DNA from: Cyanophora paradoxa
Lineage: Eukaryota > Glaucocystophyceae > Cyanophorales > Cyanophoraceae
Length of the DNA: 64,000 nt
Assembly: GCA_004431415.1 (NCBI GenBank)
Contig: QPMI01000557.1
Coordinates: 1 to 64,000 of the forward strand
Direction of reading: 5' to 3'
Shown: positions 55,343 to 64,000 of the stretch, piece after piece
How positions within the stretch are numbered: the stretch's first letter is position 1
Layout of the letters: every line of letters begins with the position of its first letter
Position numbers and translations under genes: made by a program
The notes under the pieces: generated by a model
What the model was told of the DNA's origin: nothing
What the model saw: the letters and a program-made list of their open reading frames with translations, nothing else
Database searches by the model: none

Positions 55343-56037
55343 ATGGACAGGAACAATCTGAGAGCTGAAATTCGGAGTCTAGCGCAGGAGCTACACAATC
55401 TAAGGTACATTAACGGAACATATTTGAACACACTGATGCGACTAGCAGACCCACAGAGGGGAACCCACACACAAAATCTTCGAGCTAATCTGTCAACATT
55501 GCTTAGACTTAGACAGACGAACCGGCCGCAGCGCCCTTTGTACCAGTCATGGATAACAAGTCATTTTGAGAACGAACGCAATGCTCGAATTGAAGCCACG
55601 CGAGAGTTTGATGAAATTGTAGAGTATGGGATCTCGAATTTATTTCGCGAGACAGGTCGAGGCGATACCGTGTTAAATTATACTCATTATGCATATCCGG
55701 GGTTGTTATTTACCAAGGATGTTTTGGATATTGAACCGACTCCAATGCCAGAGCGGGTTAAAGAGATCACGATTGAGTTTCTGAGAGAGCTGCGAATTCC
55801 AGAGAAAATAGGATCAAGCGTTCTAATTCGGTTTCATTTCGATAACTTTCGCATGTATCGCACTCAACTAGCAACAATCGAAGAGGGCACAATGCAGTCG
55901 CTCTTGTCAAATCTGGCTGAAAAGATGGAACAATGGATGCTAGCGCAGCAGCCATATGAAGACAACGACCTTTGGCCAGTAGTGAAAATAGAGGTGCTCA
56001 TTGCAGAGAACGCTGCAGGCGCACTTGGAAACGTACC
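55343..56037 (+). pseudogene. N-terminal part of a protein-primed family-B DNA polymerase, split by a LINE
   Basis: Starts MDRNNLRAEIRSLAQELHNL at 55343 and stays open to the LINE junction; beyond 56037 the frame is LINE sequence and ends at 56062. The 231 residues include ITIEFLRELRIPEK, SSVLIRFHFDNFRMYRTQLA, TIEEGTMQSLLSNLAEKMEQ and VVKIEVLIAENAAG. This resembles the beta-helical lead module in front of polinton/adenovirus-type polymerases. The reading frame resumes in phase right after the second target-site copy at 62496, so the two parts were one gene before the LINE arrived. GC content and codon use are unlike the cellular genes. The element carrying it is presumably a polinton or related virus. 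Confidence 0.7.
56026..56037. repeat. Target-site duplication, left copy (TGGAAACGTACC)
   Basis: A 12-base perfect match to 62496-62507, flanking the LINE. It lies inside the polymerase coding sequence. Confidence 0.9.
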
Positions 56038-59000
56038 CCCCGGAACCTGGCGAGGCACGTAGCGGCACAGCGGCAGCAGCGCGGAGCGTGGTACGCACCT
56101 TTTCTTAGCCTCTGCGTGATTCTGGAACTCTCCTGCCTTCGGGCGCAAACTCTCTGCCGTATGGCGCAAACTCGTGTTACCGTCCCTGTTGCCCTGCGTG
56201 CGCACTCACGTGTGCATTGCCTTGAACTCCGTTCGGCAGCCGAAGCTGAAAAGTACGAAGCCCTGGCCACCGGTGTCCGCACGGCGTCATCCGTCAGTTG
56301 TGCTTTCGCCTCTAACTCCTGTCAAGCATGTTCTCGTTACATTCTACGTCATACATACGCTCAGCTCAGCTCTCGCGTGCGGGCATCGACTTGGGCAGTT
56401 ACCGTTACGTGGGTTGTGCGAAGTGACTCTGCTGACGGCCGATTAACTGCGCACTCTGTTATTTTTACAGCTGATGCCAAGCCAAGCTCTCGGGTTTTCG
56501 GCTCTCATCTCGTAACCCTTATACCTCTTTTCGTCGCTGGGACTGCCCCCCCGCCCAACATTCATCGCCTTCGTGCACCGCCGTGGCCTGATTAAATATG
56601 GTTAACATTGCATCCTTGAATGTGGGAGGGCTCAACAGTCCCAACAAGCTTCAGAAATTTGTGGAACGTTGCCGGAAGTTTGCCATTGCCCACAAGATAG
56701 ACATCCTCTGCTTACAGGAAACTAAGCTGCGGGAATTTGATGCTGCTGGCCACGCCTTAGGAAAGCTCGAAAAGATTGCAACTGCCTGGCGAGGCCCATT
56801 CTTCCACTCTGCTCCGACTCAATCCCGCTCCACTGGTGTTGCCATCATGGTCACACCCTTCTTCGCTGCAGAGCACGAGGTTACGCTTGCTCGTCAGGAT
56901 TCTGATGGACGCTTTATATCCGTATCTATTGCGTTTAAGGCATCGGGTTCCTTCCCGGCTACGAAAGTACTCTTGGCTTGTGTCTATGCCCCCGCTAGTA
57001 ATAACAGAGACCGCCTGGACTGGTGGCAGTCTTGTGTGCAGGCTGGGTATCTCTCCGCCACTATGCCTATGCTTCTTATCGGAGACTGGAATCACCGCAC
57101 TCCAAAGCCTAATTCCCTGCAGCGCTCGTACCTTCGCACAACGATGACCTTCCACCAGCTTGATGATCTTGCGAACCATGCTCCGCCGCCTCCTGCCGGC
57201 GAGCCTGCATCTGCTTTCGCCCCAACTTATTCGCGCATTGTTAGCCTTAAAGCTGTTAACTCGCGCCTCGACTTTGCTCTTGCAACCAAGTGGTTCCAGC
57301 GCCGCCTTGCCACGTACTCGCTCCTAGCGCCGTCTGATGCGCTCCATCTTCAGCTTGACCACCGTATTGTTGTTCTCTCCTTTTCAGGCCCTCGTGTGCA
57401 CCGTCACTCGCCCCGGTCCCGCGTGCAAGCGTTCCCGTACGATTTTGTCAGCAACCTGCCTGGACAGTACTCTCAGCGCGGCGACCCAGTCTGTCTTGAC
57501 CCAGCTCTGCGCAAGCGTACGGAAACGCACTTAACTCAGTTCCTGAACACTGTCCTGCAAGAACGTGGGGACAATGGGGTAGTTGTTGATGCTGCCGCCT
57601 TTGATGACACATGGCGCGCATTCTGTAAGCGGCTCTGCAAAATGGCACGTAAACACAGAGCACATGTGATAAGCAAGCTATACACGCATGAGCGCGCGGC
57701 GTACAAGGCGCTGGGCGATGTCGAGGTGAAGATCTACCGCTTGCCGCCCGGCTCCGATGCTGTCGCGCTGTACCGCGAGCGCACCCAGAGGCTTGAATCC
57801 CTGCGCGAACTTCAGAAGAAGGTCTCTCTCAACAATCGCCAGCTCGCTAGACTTCAGCACCGGCTCACGTTTGAAAGCGGCTCTAAGCGCGACTGGGCGC
57901 GGCTCGCCAAGCCCTCCTCCGTTGTTCCCCCGCCACTGCACTTCACCTCGGATGGTTCCACTGCTGTCGCTGTTGAGCCTGCCGCGGTTGCGAACTATTT
58001 GGCTAGGAAGCTTGAAGAACTGGGCGCTCCTACCCCTGCTTTCCTGTTGACTCAGACCTCTATCCTCGACTCTCTCTGCCCCCCTCCTGAACCCCCCGAG
58101 GACCCTACTGTTGATATCCCCCTTCCTGCTGCCCAGGATAATCCTTCCGCTGCTGCTTTCATTCAGCAATTTGGGGACGACCTCTTGCCTCATGTTCAGG
58201 GCACGGTCCCTCCTGCCTGGCGCACCCAGTCTAAAATCTCACCTGATGACGTAGCTTTTTCCATCAGTAAAGCATATGCCCATGGGGCGCCAGGCCCGGA
58301 TGGGATACCCGTTGGTGTCTTTAAGATGCACATTAAACCTTGGTCTGTTTTCCTGGCTGCCTACTTCCAGAAGGTTGCTTTTCAAGGCTTCCTTCCTGAT
58401 TTTATGCGTGACTTGACCTATACTTTCATCTGGAAACGGGCTGGCCTACCCACTGATGCCTCGAAATACCGACCTATTGGAGTCTCTAACACGCTCCTGC
58501 GCCTTTTGAGCGGACTATGGTTACGCTAGCCAATCCAATCTTGCAACTCATCATTCCTGAAGATCAGTTTGGATTTGTACAAGGTCGGGATGTTCATAAA
58601 AACATCTTTGCAGTGCTGGCCACGTATACACGCATCCGCTACGCCAATTATGATTGTGTTATTGGGTTCGACTCGGATCTCAAGTCTGCCTACGATCTGT
58701 TGCTCTGGGTTATTATGGCGCTCGTTCTCCATGTTCAACAGTGGCCCTGGCTTATCCGACGGATGCATCACTGCTTGTACAACCCTAGAGCTCCCCTCCG
58801 TGCACGTGTATTTGCGAATGGGCTCTTCTCTTCTGTTTTCTCACGTCTTGTGGGCACCATTCAAGGTGGTCCCTGGAGCCCAGTTTCTTTCATTCTCTCG
58901 ATCAGCCCTCTACGTTCTCTCTTGCTTTCGCTCACTGATATACCCCGCCCTGTTGGCACCCCCCTTGTCCAGTTTGCTGACGATATTTATCAACTGTTCC

Positions 59001-62000
59001 TGCTCCGCGCCCAGGGGCTATCTCTGCGTGACTCCCTCTTGGCTATCCATGCACGTTTTGGCTCTTTTAAACCTCTCTCTGGTCAGCATTTATCTATGGA
59101 GAAATCTCTTGCAATCGTCCTCAGGGAACCTGCTCCCTCATCTTTGGATCTTGATCCTGCTGATCCCCTGCCTTTCCCTGTTCTTCGCGCCTCTGAGCTC
59201 GACCCCGCCTGCCATAAGCAGCTGGGTTTCCCGCATCAGCTCCTTCTTGATCGTGAGCATCATCAATCATGGAACATGATTCAGTATAAAGCGACCTTCT
59301 TTACGGAGACAGCTGTTGATTTCCAGTCCTCCCTTCTTGGACGGGGTCGCATAGCCTATGCCTTCTGTCAGGGCGTATTGAGCTTCTATATTCGGGCAGT
59401 TCCAGCACCCCCTCTTATTCTCCGGGCTATCTCAAAATCCCTACAGACCTTCGTCTGGAAGCGTTCTTCGAATTCTGATGCGTTCATCTTACCCCATCAG
59501 GGCATGACCACTGCTTCGTGTCGGCCTGTATCTCTCGGTGGTCTCGGAGCACCCTCCCCTGAACACTTCCAGCTGGCCTTTGCCGCAAACTCTTTGGAAT
59601 CGTGGCTTGCTTCCCCGGCAGCTCTTCCTGGTCGAGAAATTATTGAGGCTTTCACGGAGAATGGTGGTTTCGGGCTCTGGCTTCCTTTTCTCAACAGGAC
59701 TGATCGCCTGGTGAAACCACTGTGGCCTCCGCCTGCTGACCCGTTCTTTGCCATCTTCGAAGCTTGGCGGACTATTTTCGATGTCAAGAAGCCCTGCTGC
59801 GCTTGGGATTTCCTGCGTATGCCGATCATGCACCCCTGGTATAAGAAAGACACGTACTATGAGCGTGACTTCACATTTTCGCTGCTTTTCCGTCTCGGCT
59901 TCCGTTTCAACTATCAAATTTGGGATTTCTCTGGAGAACATACCTCTATGTCGAGCCCTCCTATCCCGAGCAACTGCGCGACCAGCTGCATGCGCTCAAT
60001 AATCGACTTGCGCAAGAGGTTTGGCGTTGTGGTAAAACTGCAGACTGGAAACACGAACCTGGAGGTCTCGCTATCGGCCCTTTCTCGAAACTTGCTGCTG
60101 AGCGCGTCTCGCTCCAGGGAGTAGCTCTCTGTCGCGTTCGCCTTCTTCCTGACACACAGCTCGCTTTCCATGAGATTGACGTGCCCTGCAATGTTTCGAT
60201 TGACAGTCCCGTTGCCCTCCCCGATGTGCTTGCGATCCGGCCCGCGGCCCGTGCGATCGACTTCATTCCCGTGCCTGCGCATGCGCTTAGCCTTGTTAAG
60301 AACGCTTGCAAGTTGTCCTCCATGCCCGCACTCGTCCGGTTCCTCATGAAGTCGTTGCAGCTTTCCGACCTTGCACTCCGTCCGCTGCCACCGTCGTCTT
60401 CCCGTACGTTTGCGTTCTACTCTGACCGCGAGAACATCAGCGATCGCTCAAAGGAAGAGCTGCGCCTCTCTAAGTCGGTTGCGTACAAGCTGCCTGCTGC
60501 CCCGTCGCGTTTCACGGTTCACGACGTGTACAAGTACCTCTCCTCCCACGCTTTCATGGCGCCGACGACCGCTGAGACTAAGTGGCGTGCTGATCTCTCT
60601 CCTAAGTTCCTCTGGCCGCCAGGCTACGATGCTCGCACCGATCGCTTCCCCTGGTTCAATACGGTTATCCCCGACCTGCGCTACGCTCTCACGCAGCGCG
60701 TCCTTGACGGCTACTTTGCTCTGCGCTACAACACCCTCCGCACATCGTCCCGCATGGCTGCTATGGCTGCGCGTGATCTTCAGCGTCCCGCTTCGGCGAA
60801 TTTGCTTGACAGTGAGCTTCTCTCTTCGCTATGTCCGGTCTGCCACCGGTACTGCAACGCACTGCACGTCTTTGCTCTTTGCCCCGTAGTGCAGCAGTTT
60901 TGGTCGCTTATCTTCCATGCCTGCAGCTCCAGCCGATGCCCATTCCTTCTGCACGATTCGTTGCCTGGCTGCTCACTGGCTCGGTCCGTTTCTCTGATAC
61001 TTGGATGTTTTTGCAGAACTGGGAGTGGCAGGTTGTTCGGATTCTTGGTCTGCACGTCATTTTCCGCTCGTATTCTCTGGCCTATCGTACAGGTCGCTCT
61101 GAAGCTGCTGCTACGTTTGCGATGGACCCTGACATACAGCTGCCCCTTACGCCTTCCTCCAAAACCGGTTTGAAGACGGCCACTCTGATGTCTGCCCTGT
61201 TTCGCGAGCTCGACGATTTTATGGACATGCTTCCTCGCCGTTTACCTCGTTTCAAAGCTACTTACGTCCGTGGGGACTTCCGTTTCATCTCTACAGCTGA
61301 CCCATCTCACTCTTCGTTTTGTTCTAACCTCTTGGACGCGGCTCGTGCTTATGACCATACCCTAGCCTCTTTTGAGCACTGCGAGCATATCACTCAGCCT
61401 GCCCCTAGCCCCGATTTAGCTCCTAGCTCCCTTGTTGCTCAGTTTGCCTATGCCAGTGCACGGCCTGTTCTATTGCAGCGGCTCGAAAAAGAGGATCTTG
61501 AAGGCTATGAATCCTCCCCTGACACTGGATCAGACTCCTCAGAGCTTTCCGACCTGGGCCCTGATGAACCTGATGATTCTTCTACAAGCTCCTCTTCGGA
61601 TGACGACGACCCTCCTGAGGCACCGGACCCTGCTCCTGCTCCTGACCCTCTACTTCCTCCGTCTCCTTCGCCCTCTCACACTCCCCCTCACCCCCCGCCG
61701 GACTTTGACACTGAGGACGAGCCGCCTCTTCGCCGTCGCCGTGTCGATGCTTTGGACCCTCCTGCGCCAGCTCCTGGCGTTCTCGATGATGATGCTGATG
61801 ATCCCAGCTCGCCTCCGCTCTCTCCTCAAGTTATTATTGACCTCCTTGATCCCGAACTTGAAGCTTTATTTCTTTCTTCCCCTGAAATTGCTGCTGATAT
61901 TACTGCGGATGCTCCCAATGTTGGGGGCCATTCGTCGTCTCTTCCTTCTTCCTCTGTTCCTATGGACACTGATCCTGTCTTGGCTCCTGATTTCAACCTG

Positions 62001-62495
62001 AAGCGCCGTCGACCCTCTACCCCTGCTCCTCCTTGCCTCTCGGATGCCTATGGTTACCCAGACGGTACTATTGACCCATCTTTTCTTCCTTCCGTTAAAC
62101 GTTTGCATCTTTCCTCTCCTGCTGACCTTTCAGTTCTCAGTGATGATTCGGGTTCTCCTGTGGTGCTCATTGACTATGATGCTGAAGCTGATGCCATGGA
62201 CCTTCAATTTCTCTCCTCGACTGGGGTTTAAAGCTCTAAACAGGATCGGGAATACCCCAGGCCGGCATTAGGAAGAGGCCCGCATTGGGATTTCGCCGAT
62301 TGTTTTCCAGGTTTGCGTGTATGAGCGCCGGACCGCCGGGGCATACATGGTGAACTGTATAGGCGCCCGTCTGCGCCGCCACTACCCTTGTCTGGTTGGT
62401 TCACTGTCGATTGTGCTTCGGGCCTTCGGGTCCTTCGCCTTTCGTCAAAACCGCACAACCGGCTTGGGCGTGTCTTATACATACTCTTCTTCTTC
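56038..62495 (+). mobile_element. LINE (non-LTR) retrotransposon with AP-type endonuclease, about 6.46 kb
   Basis: Bounded exactly by a 12-bp target-site duplication. It begins with about 560 bases without a convincing ORF1, so it is either a one-ORF element or slightly 5'-truncated. The large ORF2 spans 56598-62231, followed by a 264-base 3' region that ends in a short CTTCTTCTTC tail rather than poly-A. The 3' region contains a GGCCTTCGGG/CTTTCG-type hairpin near 62410-62450. It entered the polymerase gene in the same orientation. The perfect target-site copies suggest a fairly recent insertion. Confidence 0.93.
56598..62231 (+). CDS. LINE ORF2: endonuclease, reverse transcriptase, zinc knuckle, acidic tail; three frame breaks
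   Basis: Start MVNIASLNVGGLNSPNKLQ at 56598. The endonuclease has LCLQETKL, VYAPASNNRD, LIGDWNHRT (GDWN for the usual GDFN), SRLDFAL and QLDHRIVV. The reverse transcriptase has APGPDGIPVGVFK, SKYRPIGVSNTLLRL, EDQFGFVQGRD, GFDSDLKSAYD, GTIQGGPWSPVSF and the catalytic FADDI. A zinc knuckle CPVCHRYCNALHVFALC follows near 60830. The C-terminal 250 residues are Asp/Glu/Pro/Ser-rich with basic RRRR and KRRR patches. Frame changes near 58515, about 59930 and about 60940 all have the sense of one missing base; allowing for them the polyprotein is about 1880 residues with the catalytic residues intact. The element supplies nicking and target-primed reverse transcription for its own copying. Confidence 0.88.
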
Positions 62496-62507
62496 TGGAA
62501 ACGTACC
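62496..62507. repeat. Target-site duplication, right copy (TGGAAACGTACC)
   Basis: A perfect copy of 56026-56037. The polymerase frame resumes directly through it. Confidence 0.9.
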
Positions 62508-64000
62508 GAAACTCCCATTCAATGGCAAAGCCCTGACCATGAATAAGATCTACTGTCCGATTTCACCAGAAGACAACTGTGTGCTTGAGTGTTTTGAATA
62601 TGTGAAGCTAAACCCTGGAAGAATAAGCCTTGATCGAATTTACAAGCAACTTCAGAGACTGGACTACGGAGGGATTAGAACACAGCTAGGACTGCGGCGA
62701 GGAATGATATCAGTTGATGTGCCAACGATTAATAAGCTGAGCGCTTTTTACAGAGTAGACACGAGTGTTTTTGAGTTTTCGCAAGGAAAATTTAAGCCGC
62801 TTTTTGCAACCGATCTAGGATTTGAAAAGCGTGCTCACCTTTGTATTGTCGAGGCGCACTGCTACCTGATTAAGGATAAAAGAACAACTGAAATGGAGAA
62901 GTGCAGTGCCTGCGGGAAAATGCAGTTCGAACTGGAAAGACACAAGCTAACCTGTCAGTTTTGTGCTAGATGTCGTTGCGCCTACAATCCAATTGAAGAT
63001 CACACAAACAAATGCGTTGCCGCCATCAGAAACAAAGGTGTTATTGGAAGAAAGATTACCCCTTGCGAAAAGGAGAGTGAATTTACAGCGATGGATAGCG
63101 TGATAGGGGCAGACTTTGAAACATTTCCTTGTGATGGCAAGACCCACGTTCCATATGCAGTTGACACAGACATAATTTCCAAGGGCGAAATTGTAGGAAC
63201 CAAGATGTTTTACGGTCCTGAAACATTAAATGAATTCATGCTATGGCTGGATGGATGGACAGAGAAGACCACAGTAGTATTTTACAACGGTGCGGGGTTT
63301 GATCTGATATTCATATACCGATGGCTGATTGAGAATAGGCCAGACAGCCAGGTGAACGTCATGCGTTCCTCGGGAAAGATTAAGAGCATGAAATGGAAGA
63401 CGACAGCAGGAGGAGAGTTGACGAGTTTTGACCCATGCCTACATATTCAAGGTTCACTAAAACAGGCTGGAAAGGACTACGGCTGCACGACAATCAAAGG
63501 AGACTTTGACCATCGCAAGATCAAGACGTGGGCAGACGTTGAGACATACAAGGAGGAATGGGGAGAATATCTAAGAGCCGATGTGCGATCAATGACGGAG
63601 TTATACATGAAATATTCGAGTACGAGCTTTGAGCTATTCGGAATAAATGTGAATTCCAAACAAACACTTACAGCCTCATCAATGGCGTTTCAGATTTACC
63701 GGCAGCTGATGAAGACAGAGCTGCAACTTCCAAAATACAGCGAAGATCAGATTTTTCGCAGAGCAATTTACGGAGGTCGCTGTTTACCATTCAAACGCAA
63801 GTTTGTCTCGAAGGGACCAGATGATTACTTGGTAGATCTGGATGTGGTCTCTCTATATCCGACCGCGATGTACTTTAACCAGTTTCCTACAGGTAAATTT
63901 AAGCTAATCAATGAACCGGAGGCTTTGGAGCGTTTTAGAAAGTTTATGCTTAGCAGAAAAATGGAGCAACTGTTCATTGCGAGCATCAGTGCGAAAATTC
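62496..64000 (+). pseudogene. Main part of the protein-primed family-B DNA polymerase, open to the window end
   Basis: The frame is open for 1.5 kb without any break. It begins LPFNGKALTMNKIYCPIS after the target site, then a helical module, then a Zn-binding module (CSACGKMQFELERHKLTC, CARCRCAYNP). The 3'-5' exonuclease follows: ExoI GADFETF (63109-63123), ExoII FYNGAGFDLIF (Asp codon 63301), ExoIII YLRADVRSMTELY (Asp codon 63580). The polymerase domain starts with motif A, LDVVSLYPTAM (63838 on). Motifs B and C would lie past the edge. The A motif with SLYP and the compact exonuclease are those of protein-primed polymerases (polintons, adenovirus-like and linear-plasmid types), which copy linear DNA from a terminal protein. 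The codons are AT-richer than in the cellular block. The LINE at its 5' side separates it from its start, so it is disrupted as it stands. Confidence 0.85.

Noticed and set aside
55972-56595. A 207-residue frame ending just before LINE ORF2, considered as ORF1
   Set aside because: It begins inside the polymerase gene, outside the element, and has no coiled coil, RRM or zinc knuckle. The part inside the LINE is probably 5' untranslated sequence.

Overview
The window is nuclear DNA of a unicellular, flagellated eukaryote, most likely an alga. About 42 kb in the middle (roughly 11.6-53.1 kb) is very GC-rich and holds closely packed cellular genes on both strands. They are cut by many introns of about 45-65 nt. 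Several introns are GC-AG rather than GT-AG, with a CTGAC/CTGAG-like branch site some 10 nt before the acceptor. The gene set is typically eukaryotic (centriole, cilium, replication origin, translation initiation, ESCRT-like sorting, metacaspase, DEAD-box helicase). The introns and the virus-like flanks would fit a haptophyte or a similar alga, but the taxon is inference. Splice sites were read by eye, so exon edges are approximate unless given.

Left flank (1-11.4 kb): a lower-GC, intron-poor island with virus-like structural genes. It holds a long fibre-like gene with W-x-x-(I/V)-T-G-K-P / H-x-H repeats, a fibre gene ending in an S74 intramolecular chaperone, an antisense fibronectin-III plus glycine-rich surface protein, a tandem pair of paralogous proteins, an HNH endonuclease and two unknown genes. 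Three heptanucleotide arrays with a conserved flank are confined to it. I read it as part of an integrated polinton-like virus or similar element; no capsid, ATPase or integrase gene is visible in the part shown.

Cellular block, in order: hypothetical gene (-), CEP120 (+), PP2C phosphatase (+), C2H2 zinc-finger/winged-helix region running into ORC2 (-), WD40 protein (-), CCDC42/CFAP73-type ciliary coiled-coil protein (+), mitoribosomal mL40-like protein (-), eIF2B epsilon (-), VHS-GAT sorting adaptor (+), a 1.4-kb direct duplication with one decayed copy, a second zinc-finger gene that shares near-identical segments with the first (+), metacaspase (-) and DDX49 helicase (+). Divergent pairs share promoters of 200-310 bp: metacaspase/DDX49, WD40/CCDC42-like, eIF2B epsilon/VHS-GAT, hypothetical/CEP120.

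Right flank (53.15-64 kb): a GC-rich minisatellite, then AT-richer DNA with a 94-bp tandem array, a small ORF of 19-residue repeats, and a protein-primed family-B DNA polymerase gene of the polinton/virus type. The polymerase gene is split by a 6.46-kb LINE retrotransposon (endonuclease, reverse transcriptase, zinc knuckle, acidic tail) flanked by a perfect 12-bp target-site duplication. The polymerase runs off the window end.

One technical point affects the whole annotation. The frame breaks in the left island, the LINE and one cellular exon almost all go the same way, as if one base were missing, and open frame resumes at once without stops. This looks more like single-base under-calling in the assembly than random decay, so many 'broken' genes here may be intact in the cell.
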